The notes under the pieces: generated by a model | The model's database searches: none | Seen by the model: only the letters and a program-made list of their open reading frames with translations | What the model was told of the DNA's origin: nothing | Shown: positions 26,108 to 37,101 of the stretch, piece after piece | Layout of the letters: each line of letters opens with the position of its first letter | Numbering within the stretch: the stretch's first letter is position 1 | Position numbers and translations under genes: made by a program | Origin: Schaedlerella glycyrrhizinilytica_A | GTDB taxonomy: Bacteria; Bacillota; Clostridia; Lachnospirales; Lachnospiraceae | DNA length: 64,000 bases | Assembly: GCF_042852765.1 (NCBI RefSeq) | Contig: NZ_AP031414.1 | Reading direction: 5' to 3' (one strand)

Positions 26108-29100
26108 ATGGAATATATAGAGATAAAGGAACAGATCAAACAAAAACTGCCGGTAGCCAGAGATTTTGGAGATTCCGAAAATCTGTTGGAGCTTGGGCTT
26201 TCATCCCTGACGATCATGCGTCTGGTAAACCAGTGGAGAAAACAGGGGGTTAAGGTTTCTTTCGGTTCATTGATGGAAAATCCCACCTTTGAAGGCTGGT
26301 GGGCGTTAATCCAGGGCAGCATGAAGAAAAAAGCAGGCAAAAAACGGGCGCAAGAATCTAAGATAACGCCGGAAAAGGATATGAAACAGCCGTTTCCTTT
26401 AACAGACGTACAGTATGCATATTGGGTTGGCAGGGATGAAGAACAGTATCTTGGAGGGATAGACTGTCACGCATATTTGGAGTTTGATGGGGAAAACATA
26501 GAACCGGAGCGTCTGGAAAAAGCATGGAATGTACTGCAGTATCATCATCCTATGCTGCGCGCCTGCTTTTTGGATGATGGAACACAGAAAATCCTGGATA
26601 AGCCGTATTGTGAAAAAATAAAGGTTCATGATTTTTCCCGGATGTCATCTGAGGAAGCAGAGGCAATGGCAGTATCTGTCAGAGAACGTTTATCCCATCG
26701 GAAGTTAAAGATTGAGGAAGGCGAAGTAGCAGGAATAGAGCTTGCGCTTTTTCCTGAAAATAAGGCACGCCTTCATGTGGACATGGCGCTTCTGGTTGCT
26801 GATGTACAGAGTCTGCAGATATTATTGAGGGATTTGGCATCTGCTTACCGAGGGGAAAACCTGCCGAAAGAATCAAAAGGGTGGAATTTTGCTTCCTATC
26901 TGGAACGGCAGAAACAGGAAGAAGGGGAGGAACGGAAAAACGCAGAAAAATACTGGAAGAATCGTTTAGAGCATTTGCCAAAAGGCCCTGACCTTCCATT
27001 GGCAAAACGTCCGCAAGAAGTGGAAAAAACGGTGTTCAACCGCAGGATTGTGAGAATCGAAAAGGAAGAATGGGATCATTTGCAAATGCGGGCAAAAAAA
27101 TACCAGACAACTCCGGCAATGGTTCTTCTTACTGCATATGCGGTGGTTCTGGAACGATGGAGCAGGAATCATTGTTTCCTTATTAACATTCCGTTTTTTA
27201 ACCGGAAAACAGAGCAGCAGGGGTTAGAGGAAGTAATAGCAGATTTTACTACTCTGTTATTGCTGGAGATTAACTGCGAAGAAAATCCGACTTTTGCGGA
27301 ATTGTTGGACAGGATTCAGAAGCAGCTTCATGAGGATATGAAGTATACGGCATATTCCGGCGTGCAAGTACAGAGAGACATTGCGCAGATGTGTGGGGAC
27401 GCATCGGCAGTGGCTCCGGTTGTTTTTGCCTGCAATCTGGGAACGCCGTTGGTAAATGATACGTTCCGGAAAGAACTGGGGCAGTTTTCCTATATGATTT
27501 CCCAGACGCCGCAGGTGTGGAATGATTTTCAGAGTTATGAAGATGAAAATGGCGTACAGCTTACATGGGACAGCGTGGATGAGTTATTCCCGGAGAATAT
27601 GATCCCGGATATGTTGGAGAGTTTTGAGATTCTTCTGCATGAATTGGGAAAGAAGGACTGGAATCAGAGATTTGATGTGTTTCCGGAAAAAAGAAAAAGA
27701 GAAGTTGAAGATACAGCGCATACAGGAGTGCCGGAGCGTTCGGAATGCCTGCATTGGGCTGTTATGAACCATGCGGAAGTTTGCCCGGAAGATATTGCGC
27801 TTATTGATGCGGGAAGCGGAAGGTCGGTATCCTATGGGGAATTAAAAACACGGTCAACAGCAGTGGCGGCAGGAATTTCAGAAAAGGATATTAAGGGCGT
27901 CCCGATTGCACTTACCCTGCCGCGAGGGATAGAACAGATTGAGGCGGCATTAGGAATTTTGCTTTCCGGAAATTCATACCTTCCGGTCAGCTTGAGCCAG
28001 CCTAAAGACCGGAGAGCGTTAATTCATGAGAAAACGGAAGTCCGCTATGTGGTCACGAATCGGGAATTATCCGAAAAACTGGATTGGCCGGAAGATACGG
28101 AAATCCTTGTGATGGAAGGTATGGAAGAGGGACAGGAAAATGTGAAACTGCCGGAGGTGTCGCCGAAGGACAGTGCCTATATCATCATGACGTCAGGCTC
28201 TACAGGTGTTCCAAAGGGCGTAGAGATTGCACATGAAAGCGCATGGAATACGGTTCAGGATATTAATGAAAAATACCATGTGACAAGTGCGGATCGGGCG
28301 TTGGCTGTTTCGGCTATGGATTTTGACTTGTCGGTATATGATGTTTTTGGAGTTTTAGGCGCAGGAGGAACATTGGTATTGCTTCCGGAGCAGGAAAGAA
28401 GGAATGCAGATTACTGGCTGGAACAGGTGTTGAAATACCAGATTACCGTTTGGAATTCAGTGCCGGTGCTTCTGGAAATGCTTTTGATACGGGCGGAATC
28501 CATGAAACAGAAACTGCCGATTAGGGCGGTTATGCTTTCCGGAGACTGGATTGGGATGGACCTCCCGGAGAGGGTTGTGGCATGGACAGAGGATTGCCAG
28601 TTTGTCGCTATGGGAGGAGCCACGGAAGCAAGCATCTGGTCTAATTATCAGAATGTTACCCTGCCAATGCCGGAAAACTGGAAATCTATTCCTTATGGAA
28701 GGCCACTTAGGTATCAGGCATATCGTGTTGTGGATGAGTATGGAAGGGATTGCCCTTACTGGGCAGAAGGCGAACTCTGGATCGGCGGTTTTGGCGTGGC
28801 AAAAGGATATAGGGGAGATTCTGCGCTTACGGAGCAGAAATTTGTCAAAGATCAGTATGGAAGATGGTATCGGACCGGCGATCTCGGAAGAATCTGGAAC
28901 GATGGGACAATTGAATTTTTGGGAAGAAAAGACCATCAGGTAAAGATTCGCGGACACAGGATTGAATTGGGAGAAATTGAACATACGATTCAGGAGTTTC
29001 CGGGTGTGGCTCATGCAGTTGTTGATACAGTCAGTGACGGTCATAACAATAAAACACTGGCTGCTTATATCGGAGCGCCGCTGCAGGAAGATTCTAAAGT

Positions 29101-32100
29101 TACAACATATTTGTACGGCACAGATATCTTTGGCGCAGGCTGGAAAGAACTGAAGGATGATGTCAGCAATTGGCAGATGCAGCAGGAACGGAAGACGGAA
29201 TACAAAAATTTCCTTGCCTATGCAGACCAGAGATGTGTACAGCTTATGTTGGAGACACTCATAGAGTTAGGCGTTTTTGTATCAGAGAAGGAAGTTCTTT
29301 CGCAGAAGGAAATTTTTGAAAAAGGGAATATTACGGAAATACAGAAAAATACTGTGGCAAGATGGTTGGAAATTTTAAAGAAGGAAGGAATCCTGAAAGA
29401 AGAGGACGGCAGACTATCGCGTACCGGGAAGGAAGTGGCTGTACCGGAAAAAGCTGGAGATGCGGAAACGTATTTTAAGAAACTGAAGCCGTATCTGAAG
29501 CATATGGTTACCGGGAATGAAGTTCCGCTAGACGTATTCTACCAGAAAGAGTCGGCTTTGGCTCCGAATATGCTGCTTCGGAGGATTCCGGGCTGCGAGG
29601 AAACAGTGGAAAGACTGGTGCGGGGATTAAGGCTTCTGGCAGAAGAACGCAGGAAAGAGCCACTCCAGATTATAGAAATTGGTACAAGGGACACTGCAAT
29701 TACAAGACAGTTTTTGAATGCACTGGAAGATGTAAGCGTGGCTTATACATATGCGGATTCTTCAAAATATTTTCTGCAGGAAGCAGAGAAAGAACTTGCG
29801 GGATATGAGAGAGTCGAGTTTGAGATGCTGAATCTGGAAGAAGGCATGGATAAGCAGCAGATGTCCTTGCATAGTTATGACGTTGTGATATCGGTAAATG
29901 CTTTACATAGAAATATTGATGCTGCGGATGCGGTAAAGAAAGTAGCGGAATTACTGAAGCCAAACGGAATATTGCTGATGACTGACCTTGTGGTAAGGAC
30001 ATACCTTCAGGAACTTACAGCGGCTTTTTTGGAAAATGGTTTTGCGGATATTCGGGACAAGAGAAAAGAAGCAGGGCTGGTTACCCCGGATTGCCTGCTG
30101 TGGAGAGAATGTTTATCAGAGGCAGGATTGGGCGAAGACTGTGCTGTGACAGAGAGATATGGAAGATGTATATGCTGCAGCAGACAGCAGGCGTCTGTCC
30201 TGTCCTATCATAATGGAGCACTAAGGGAATATCTGTCAGAAAAACTGCCGGAGTATATGGTTCCACAGAACTATCATTTCATGGAGCAGCTCCCAACATT
30301 GTCCAATGGGAAGATTAACAGGAAGCAATTGCGGGAAGATTTTAAAGAAGAAACTGCGGTTATCCGATTTTCAAAGGCAACGACAGAAACAGAAGAAAAG
30401 CTTTTAGATATCTGGAAACAATTATTTGGATATGAAAATATCGGAATTGAAGATAATTATTTTAGCCTTGGGGGAGACTCGCTGATTGCCACAAGGTTGA
30501 TCTCGGAAGTACAGAAAACCTTCGGCTGCAAAATAACGATCAGTACGATTTTTGAAAATCTGACCGTAAAATCTCTGGCAAAAGCTATTGAACAGTCCGA
30601 ACAGAAAGAAGAAGATACACTGCAGATCAAACCGAATCTGGAGGAAGCATATCATTCGTTCCCATTAACCGATGTGCAGTATGCTTACTGGCTTGGCAGA
30701 AGCGGATTGTATGAATTGGGAAATGTTGCAACACACTGTTATTTTGAACTGGATGCAGACGGCCTTGATACTGAGTGCGCAGAGACGGCATGGAATCTGT
30801 TGATACAGAGGCATGGGATGATGCGTGTTATTATCCAGCCGGATGGTATGCAGCGCATACTGGAGAATACTCCCCAGTATCATATTGACGTGACGGATAT
30901 CCGACAATTGGAAGTGACAGAAAAAGAAAAGGCATTGGATGAAAAACGGGCAGAGATGTCTCATCAGGTAATTCAGACAGATGAATGGCCTCTGTTTGAT
31001 GTGCGAATCACTAAAATAGAGGACCAGAAGCATAGAATCCATATCAGTTTTGACAATATTATCTTTGACGGCTGGAGTATGTTCCATCTCTTAGATGAGT
31101 GGGCAGAAGTATATCGAAATGGAAAAGCGGAAATGTCGATTACTTTGTCTTTCCGGGATTACGTGCTGGGACTGGAGCAGATAAAGTCTACCTCTGCTTA
31201 TGAGAAAGATAAAAAATATTGGGAAGACCGGGTGGAGACTTTTGCGGACGCACCGGATCTGCCGCTTGCAAAGAACGAAAGCCAGATTACAGAGCAGCGT
31301 TTCTGTCGCCGGAGCGCAAAACTGTCACAGAAAGAATGGCAGTCTGTAAAAGACGCGGCGGGAAGACTGGAGGTAACGCCTTCTGTTCTTTTGATGAGTG
31401 CTTATGCTGAGACTCTCCGCTTGTGGAGCAGTAATAAGGATTTTACACTTAATCTGACGCAGTTTGACCGGAAACAATTGCATCCGGAAGTGAACAATCT
31501 GGTTGGAGATTTTACAACACTGACATTGCTGGAGATAAAGAATGCAGGGAATAATTTTGCGGAAAGGACAAAGGCAATTCAGAAGCAGCTTACAGAAGAT
31601 CTGGAGCATACAGCTTATGGCGCGGTTGAACTGGAGCGCGAATTAAAGAAAAAGACTGGAAATATGCGGGGCGCTATTATGCCGGTAGTGTTTACCAGTG
31701 GTCTTGGCGTGGAGCAGTGGCATGAAGGAAAGTGGCTTGGAAAACTGAACTATAACATTTCACAGACGCCGCAGGTGTGGCTGGATCATCAGGTGGTTGA
31801 AATGGATGGCTGTTTATGCCTGTTTTGGGATTCCGTGGACGAATTATTTTATCCGGGAATGCTGGATGAGATGTTCCGGGCATATACCGGCCTGCTTCAT
31901 ACGCTAGCAGTTCATCCGGAGATCATGCAGGAAAAAACGGCAAGTCTGGTAACAGCGGAAATTTCAGAAAAACGGCGTCAGGCGAATGAAACGGCGGCTG
32001 AATTTGAAGAGAAAACGTTGGATGGATTATTCTTGGAGGCGGCAGACAAATTTCCGGATAAGGAGGCGCTGGTAACGTGCAGCAGGAGAATGACATATCG

Positions 32101-34939
32101 GGAAATAAAAGAAGAAGCATTATATATTTCCGAGCAGTTACAGAGCATGGGAATAAAAAAAGAAGAGACGGTAGCTGTATTTATGGAAAAAGGATGGCAG
32201 CAGGTGGTTGCTGTGTATGGAATCCTGTTTGCCGGAGCCGCATATCTCCCGATAGATGTCCACAATCCAAGAGAACGAGTTGAAAAGATTCTCCGTGACA
32301 GCGGGACAAGAATCATTCTTGTGCAGAATCAGGCGGATGATGGGGATGCGGAATGGCTGCGGGAATGGAATTGTCTTTCTGTGTCCGGTCTGAAAAACAG
32401 CACTGAAATCAAAATACAGGGAAATAAACCGGAAGATCTTGCATATGTGATCTATACGTCGGGAACAACCGGGATGCCGAAAGGAGTAATGATTACTCAC
32501 CATAATGCAGTGAATACGATACTGGATATCAATGCACGCTATCAGATTACAGAACAGGATACGGCGTTTGGAATCTCCAATCTTCATTTTGACCTGTCTG
32601 TTTATGATGTTTTTGGCATTTTAGGCGCAGGTGGGAAATTGGTTCTTCCGAATCCGGAATATGGAAAAGATCCAGTGCATTGGATTCACTGGTTGAATCA
32701 TGAGAATATTACCGTATGGAACAGCGTGCCAGCTTTTGTAGAAATGCTGGCAGAATATGAGGAATATCAAAGGCAGGTAACTTCACAATCGCTGCGGTTA
32801 GTAATGATGAGTGGTGACTGGGTTCCTGTTTCACTTCCGGGGAGAATCCGTAATCTGTTCCAGAATGTTGAGATTGTTGCTCTTGGAGGAGCAACAGAAG
32901 GCAGTATCTGGTCTAATCATTTCGAGATTCCAGAGGTTGTGCCGGAAGATTGGAAGAGTATTCCGTATGGGAAACCGCTTGCAAACCAGAAGTATTATGT
33001 TCTGGATCAGAATATGGAAGATTGCCCTGACTGGGTACCGGGAACACTTTATATTGCCGGAGATGGCATTGCACAGGGATATTTAAACGATAAAGAAAAA
33101 ACAAAGGAAAAATTTGTTGTCTTAGATAGAACTGGAGAACGGCTGTATTGTACCGGAGATATGGGACGGTATTGGAATGATGGTAATATTGAATTTCTTG
33201 GGAGATTGGATAATCAGGTGAAAATAGGTGGACATCGTATTGAATTAGGAGAACTTGAAAATGCGTTGAATAGTATTCCCCAAATCAAAGAGTCAATAGT
33301 AGAGGTAATAAACAAAAAATACTTAATAGCCTTTATTTGTTTCGATAAAATGAAATATGTCAAAATTGATGAGGATATATTTTGGGAAAATGGAATAAAT
33401 GAACTAAAAAAAGAAGTTGTAAAGAATGAGGAAGAGATATTTATAAATTCTTATGGAAAATCCTTAGAAAAAATATCCGCAATGATAATATTTCAAACAT
33501 TTATAGAAATGGGTGTAAAGGAAAACTGCGAATATACATCAAGAGAATTTGCAGAACTTCTCAACGTTAATCTTGAATTCCAAAATCTTGTAAAGAAATG
33601 GATAGATATTTTAATAGATGAAGGAATGATGGTTAAGACAAATTTAGGCGTTACAATTTGTCGAAGAGATGAATTCGAGTATGATTTATACAGGGAAATG
33701 CAAGAATGCCAAGAAAAGGAAAGGGTATTAAAACTTTATAAGGAATTGAAAGAGAATATACCAGCAACAATTACCATTTTACGCAACAAATATGCTGACG
33801 TAGAAATAATAAGCAAGGGGGAATTTAAAGCATTACCAGTAGTTTTGGAAGAAATTAGCCCACTCGATAAAACGATGAAAGATGTGTTGTTTTCATTATA
33901 TAAAATGAGTTTACAGATTACGGGAACTGACTCTTCTGTTTTGGAAATTGGGAGTAGGATGAGAAGTAATACCAAAAGATATATGGATGTGCTAGGAAAT
34001 GGTGGAGAATTCTATTACTTGGATGAATCAAGCGAGTATATAGATAAGGCATTAGAGATAGCTGGAGATGTGAACAGACTGAAAAGTATAACTTATGATT
34101 TTAAGGAACCTTATCTTTATATTGGAGAACTTCGCCATAAAATGGACATAATAGTAGCAGACAATACACTTCATAGAAGCTATGATATTGAATTGACATT
34201 ATCCAATTTCAAAGAAATGCTAAAATCTGGTGGCATTCTTTTATTTAAGGAATATACCATTCCTAATAGATTGATTCTAAATTCAGTAGCGTTATTAGAA
34301 AAAGGATTCTCAATGATACAAGATCTTCGCAAGGGTACATGTATGCCGCTTTTGTCAGTTGATAAGTGGAAGGAGTTGTTGAAAAATGCTGGATTCGATA
34401 ACATTATGAGTTTTAGATTAACCGCCGAAAATGCGAAATGTGGAACTGGAGAAACGATATTTATAGCAAGGAATCATGAAGAAGTGAATTTTATAAGTGA
34501 AGCAGAGATTATTGAGAGGCTAAAAAATATTGTTCCAGAATATATGATTCCTAAGAGAATATATGAAGTTGTCAAAATTCCGTTGTCTGCCAATGGAAAA
34601 GTAAATAGAAATAAATTACTCAATTCTATAAAGCAAACGGATTTTGATGAAAAAGATGAGAAACAAGCAGATATAAATATGACAAATTTTGAAAAAAGTG
34701 TTGCTTCAGTGTGGCAAACTATACTTGAAAAAGATATTTTGGATAAGGATTCAAATTTTTTCCAAAACGGAGGAGACTCTTTAAAAGCTATCAGACTTGT
34801 AAACGCTTTAAAGGAAGAGTTAGGTATAGAGCCTAAAATTAGTTGGCTTTTTGAAGCACCAACTATTTCAGAATTTGCAGCACGAATTCAGCAGGAGATG
34901 GACTCAAACAATTATATGGAGGATGATGGCGAAATATAA
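26108..34939 (+). CDS. NRPS: ArCP-Cy-A(Cys)-PCP-Cy-A(Cys)-PCP with MT-like insertions (HMWP2/EqbE-like)
   Basis: A 2,943-aa synthetase. The aryl carrier has Ser33 in LGLSSL. Cy1 follows (about 95-540), then A1 (about 545-1420) with an MT-like insertion between A8 and A9, PCP1 (Ser1458), Cy2 (about 1515-1960), A2 (about 1970-2840) with a similar insertion, and PCP2 (Ser2891). Pocket residues read DLYNLSMIW in A1 and DLYNMSLIW in A2, the cysteine code. Cy2 has the intact DxxxxDxxS motif (D1649, D1654). Cy1 has Ala227 for the first Asp, keeping Asp232 and Ser235. The inserted domains lack the glycine-rich SAM motif (EIGTRDTAI, EIGSRMRSN), so they may be inactive or epimerase-like as in PchE. GC drops sharply near 33.2 kb, at motif A8 of A2. 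Confidence 0.9.
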   Translation: MEYIEIKEQIKQKLPVARDFGDSENLLELGLSSLTIMRLVNQWRKQGVKVSFGSLMENPTFEGWWALIQGSMKKKAGKKRAQESKITPEKDMKQPFPLTDVQYAYWVGRDEEQYLGGIDCHAYLEFDGENIEPERLEKAWNVLQYHHPMLRACFLDDGTQKILDKPYCEKIKVHDFSRMSSEEAEAMAVSVRERLSHRKLKIEEGEVAGIELALFPENKARLHVDMALLVADVQSLQILLRDLASAYRGENLPKESKGWNFASYLERQKQEEGEERKNAEKYWKNRLEHLPKGPDLPLAKRPQEVEKTVFNRRIVRIEKEEWDHLQMRAKKYQTTPAMVLLTAYAVVLERWSRNHCFLINIPFFNRKTEQQGLEEVIADFTTLLLLEINCEENPTFAELLDRIQKQLHEDMKYTAYSGVQVQRDIAQMCGDASAVAPVVFACNLGTPLVNDTFRKELGQFSYMISQTPQVWNDFQSYEDENGVQLTWDSVDELFPENMIPDMLESFEILLHELGKKDWNQRFDVFPEKRKREVEDTAHTGVPERSECLHWAVMNHAEVCPEDIALIDAGSGRSVSYGELKTRSTAVAAGISEKDIKGVPIALTLPRGIEQIEAALGILLSGNSYLPVSLSQPKDRRALIHEKTEVRYVVTNRELSEKLDWPEDTEILVMEGMEEGQENVKLPEVSPKDSAYIIMTSGSTGVPKGVEIAHESAWNTVQDINEKYHVTSADRALAVSAMDFDLSVYDVFGVLGAGGTLVLLPEQERRNADYWLEQVLKYQITVWNSVPVLLEMLLIRAESMKQKLPIRAVMLSGDWIGMDLPERVVAWTEDCQFVAMGGATEASIWSNYQNVTLPMPENWKSIPYGRPLRYQAYRVVDEYGRDCPYWAEGELWIGGFGVAKGYRGDSALTEQKFVKDQYGRWYRTGDLGRIWNDGTIEFLGRKDHQVKIRGHRIELGEIEHTIQEFPGVAHAVVDTVSDGHNNKTLAAYIGAPLQEDSKVTTYLYGTDIFGAGWKELKDDVSNWQMQQERKTEYKNFLAYADQRCVQLMLETLIELGVFVSEKEVLSQKEIFEKGNITEIQKNTVARWLEILKKEGILKEEDGRLSRTGKEVAVPEKAGDAETYFKKLKPYLKHMVTGNEVPLDVFYQKESALAPNMLLRRIPGCEETVERLVRGLRLLAEERRKEPLQIIEIGTRDTAITRQFLNALEDVSVAYTYADSSKYFLQEAEKELAGYERVEFEMLNLEEGMDKQQMSLHSYDVVISVNALHRNIDAADAVKKVAELLKPNGILLMTDLVVRTYLQELTAAFLENGFADIRDKRKEAGLVTPDCLLWRECLSEAGLGEDCAVTERYGRCICCSRQQASVLSYHNGALREYLSEKLPEYMVPQNYHFMEQLPTLSNGKINRKQLREDFKEETAVIRFSKATTETEEKLLDIWKQLFGYENIGIEDNYFSLGGDSLIATRLISEVQKTFGCKITISTIFENLTVKSLAKAIEQSEQKEEDTLQIKPNLEEAYHSFPLTDVQYAYWLGRSGLYELGNVATHCYFELDADGLDTECAETAWNLLIQRHGMMRVIIQPDGMQRILENTPQYHIDVTDIRQLEVTEKEKALDEKRAEMSHQVIQTDEWPLFDVRITKIEDQKHRIHISFDNIIFDGWSMFHLLDEWAEVYRNGKAEMSITLSFRDYVLGLEQIKSTSAYEKDKKYWEDRVETFADAPDLPLAKNESQITEQRFCRRSAKLSQKEWQSVKDAAGRLEVTPSVLLMSAYAETLRLWSSNKDFTLNLTQFDRKQLHPEVNNLVGDFTTLTLLEIKNAGNNFAERTKAIQKQLTEDLEHTAYGAVELERELKKKTGNMRGAIMPVVFTSGLGVEQWHEGKWLGKLNYNISQTPQVWLDHQVVEMDGCLCLFWDSVDELFYPGMLDEMFRAYTGLLHTLAVHPEIMQEKTASLVTAEISEKRRQANETAAEFEEKTLDGLFLEAADKFPDKEALVTCSRRMTYREIKEEALYISEQLQSMGIKKEETVAVFMEKGWQQVVAVYGILFAGAAYLPIDVHNPRERVEKILRDSGTRIILVQNQADDGDAEWLREWNCLSVSGLKNSTEIKIQGNKPEDLAYVIYTSGTTGMPKGVMITHHNAVNTILDINARYQITEQDTAFGISNLHFDLSVYDVFGILGAGGKLVLPNPEYGKDPVHWIHWLNHENITVWNSVPAFVEMLAEYEEYQRQVTSQSLRLVMMSGDWVPVSLPGRIRNLFQNVEIVALGGATEGSIWSNHFEIPEVVPEDWKSIPYGKPLANQKYYVLDQNMEDCPDWVPGTLYIAGDGIAQGYLNDKEKTKEKFVVLDRTGERLYCTGDMGRYWNDGNIEFLGRLDNQVKIGGHRIELGELENALNSIPQIKESIVEVINKKYLIAFICFDKMKYVKIDEDIFWENGINELKKEVVKNEEEIFINSYGKSLEKISAMIIFQTFIEMGVKENCEYTSREFAELLNVNLEFQNLVKKWIDILIDEGMMVKTNLGVTICRRDEFEYDLYREMQECQEKERVLKLYKELKENIPATITILRNKYADVEIISKGEFKALPVVLEEISPLDKTMKDVLFSLYKMSLQITGTDSSVLEIGSRMRSNTKRYMDVLGNGGEFYYLDESSEYIDKALEIAGDVNRLKSITYDFKEPYLYIGELRHKMDIIVADNTLHRSYDIELTLSNFKEMLKSGGILLFKEYTIPNRLILNSVALLEKGFSMIQDLRKGTCMPLLSVDKWKELLKNAGFDNIMSFRLTAENAKCGTGETIFIARNHEEVNFISEAEIIERLKNIVPEYMIPKRIYEVVKIPLSANGKVNRNKLLNSIKQTDFDEKDEKQADINMTNFEKSVASVWQTILEKDILDKDSNFFQNGGDSLKAIRLVNALKEELGIEPKISWLFEAPTISEFAARIQQEMDSNNYMEDDGEI

Positions 34940-34959
34940 TAGGAGGGCGTAAAAACTAT

Positions 34960-37101
34960 ATGAAGAATATTATTGTTTATGGTAGTCGGTTTGGACAATT
35001 TTATCTTGAAGCGCTAAAGCGAATGGAAGGAATAAAGATAGTAGGTTTATTAGCCAAAGGAAGTGATAGGAGTTATGAATGCGCAAGATATTATAATATT
35101 CCTCTATATACTTCATTAGATGAAGTAGAAGAAAGGGTAGATGTTGCTTGTGTTGCTGTGAAAACAGGGGCACTAGGAGGCGAAGGCGCTAATATAGCAA
35201 AACAATTATTGAGAAAAGGAATAAATGTTCTGTTGGAGCAGCCAGTTCATTATAAAGAATTGGGGGAATGCTATAAGATTGCGCAAAATCAAAAAGTGTA
35301 TTTTGGGGTTGGTAACTTGTATTTGAACCTACCTGCAGTTCAAAATTTTATACGTAATGTCCATATAGTTAGTAAGACAGAAAAAATAGCATATATTAAT
35401 GTTGATTTAGCGACTCAGGTTTCCTATCCAGTAATTAGTATTTTGGGCGAAGTGCTTCAGACACTTCGCCCATGGGAGAATGTGGGAAGTATATGCGGTC
35501 ATGTGCCCTTTCAGACGGAAACTGTAAAGATTGGAGATATTCCAATAAGTTTCAGAGCACATAATGAAATCGAAAAAGAAAATATAGATGGATTTTTACA
35601 TATGCTGTTTCGGATTAGTGTTGGATTTGCAGGTGGACAATTGACATTGTTTGATCCTGATGGTCCTGTTATTTGGAATCCTAGAATTCATTTCCCGGAT
35701 GAAAATATTATACCAGGGCGATTAGAATTCCATTCACCTTTAAATATGGATGAACAGAATTCATTTATATTATATAGTAGCGAGAAGAAACAAAAAATGA
35801 TTTTTAAGGATGAATGGCCTTGTGCAATTGCAAAGGATATAGAAAAAACTGTAGTGGAACCGACAGAACCAACTATTCAATATATACAAAGGATTTTGAA
35901 TAATAGTCATGCTTGGCAACTTTTAATGAAAGGACTGGGATATCCTGAGATTGTTTCGGGGAGTTTTTATAGTTACTATCCGTCAGAAAAACTTTTGAGA
36001 GAAAGTACCTCTTTGTTTGAAAAAAACAGTGCCTTGCTTGGTGGTATGGCAGTATTTAATAATATGTGTCTAAAAACAATGTATTATTATTTGCAGCAGA
36101 ATATCAAAGAAGTAAATAAAGGATATACGAGTGATGAACTGATAGAACGAATAGGAGTGAAAGCTGATTTTGTTCCCATAATACATCGTTGGCTTCATGT
36201 GCTTAACTCTAATAGCTATATAAGAAATGAAGAAAAAGAATATTATTTTGAGAAAAAAATGCATTATTCAGAACTTGAAAAAATTTGGGTGGATGGTAAA
36301 AACGTTTGGGAAAATGCAAATTTAGGAACTATATCCACATATGAATATTTTAAGAATAATGCTTTAAAACTTAACTATATCATGAAAGGGGAATTAAATC
36401 CTACATTACTATTGTTTCCGGAAGGTCAGATGTATGTAGCGGATGATTTGTATTCAAAGACACCAATTTCAAGTTATTATAATCAAATGATTTCGGATTA
36501 TGTTAAAAGTGAATGTGAACTGCGTGAAGGATGTAGACTGTTGGAATTAGGAGGAGGAACGGCTTCAACAGCCAAGCCTATTATCGAAAAAATAAAATTT
36601 CTTAGTGTAGAAGAATATTTTTTTTCTGATATTTCAGATTTTTTTGTAAATCGTGCTAAAGAGTTATTCTCAGGAATTCGGTTTATTGAATATTTAAAAA
36701 TAGATATTAATAATGATTTTGTTAGCGATAAAATAAAGGAGGATAGCGTAGATATAGTAATTGCAGTAGGTGTGCTGAATAACGCAAAAAATATAGAAGT
36801 TACTTTAAAAAACATCAAAAAAGTTTTAAAAAAAGATGGAAAGGTAATTATCGTAGAAGCAATTGGTGAATCTGTTCAAATGTTAATATCCCAAGCTTTT
36901 ATGATGCAAGAGCCAGATGATGCAAGAGCCGAAAAAAATGAAACTTTTTTAAAATTATATCAATGGCACGAACTGTTTCAGAAAGTTGGATTTGCTGTCG
37001 AAAAAAGTTTGCCAACTATTGATTCTGAACTGTGCGTGTATAATCAAAAGGTATTTGTATTAAGTTGCCAGTTGGAGGATAAATATAGTGGAAGTAAGTA
37101 A
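34960..37101 (+). CDS. Thiazolinyl imine reductase fused to a SAM methyltransferase
   Basis: A 713-aa two-part enzyme. Residues 1 to about 365 resemble YbtU/Irp3/PchG thiazolinyl imine reductases: N-terminal Rossmann strand VYGSRFGQFY, LLRKGINVLLEQPVH, and a long substrate domain. Family members are about 350-370 aa, so the rest is extra. Residues about 366-713 are a methyltransferase of the kind normally inserted in NRPS A domains, with the intact SAM loop LLELGGGTAST near residue 530. The likely job is reduction of an enzyme-bound thiazoline to thiazolidine followed by methylation (inference, by analogy with pyochelin). It overlaps the next NRPS by 14 bases and lies in the AT-rich part of the cluster. 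Confidence 0.82.
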   Translation: MKNIIVYGSRFGQFYLEALKRMEGIKIVGLLAKGSDRSYECARYYNIPLYTSLDEVEERVDVACVAVKTGALGGEGANIAKQLLRKGINVLLEQPVHYKELGECYKIAQNQKVYFGVGNLYLNLPAVQNFIRNVHIVSKTEKIAYINVDLATQVSYPVISILGEVLQTLRPWENVGSICGHVPFQTETVKIGDIPISFRAHNEIEKENIDGFLHMLFRISVGFAGGQLTLFDPDGPVIWNPRIHFPDENIIPGRLEFHSPLNMDEQNSFILYSSEKKQKMIFKDEWPCAIAKDIEKTVVEPTEPTIQYIQRILNNSHAWQLLMKGLGYPEIVSGSFYSYYPSEKLLRESTSLFEKNSALLGGMAVFNNMCLKTMYYYLQQNIKEVNKGYTSDELIERIGVKADFVPIIHRWLHVLNSNSYIRNEEKEYYFEKKMHYSELEKIWVDGKNVWENANLGTISTYEYFKNNALKLNYIMKGELNPTLLLFPEGQMYVADDLYSKTPISSYYNQMISDYVKSECELREGCRLLELGGGTASTAKPIIEKIKFLSVEEYFFSDISDFFVNRAKELFSGIRFIEYLKIDINNDFVSDKIKEDSVDIVIAVGVLNNAKNIEVTLKNIKKVLKKDGKVIIVEAIGESVQMLISQAFMMQEPDDARAEKNETFLKLYQWHELFQKVGFAVEKSLPTIDSELCVYNQKVFVLSCQLEDKYSGSK

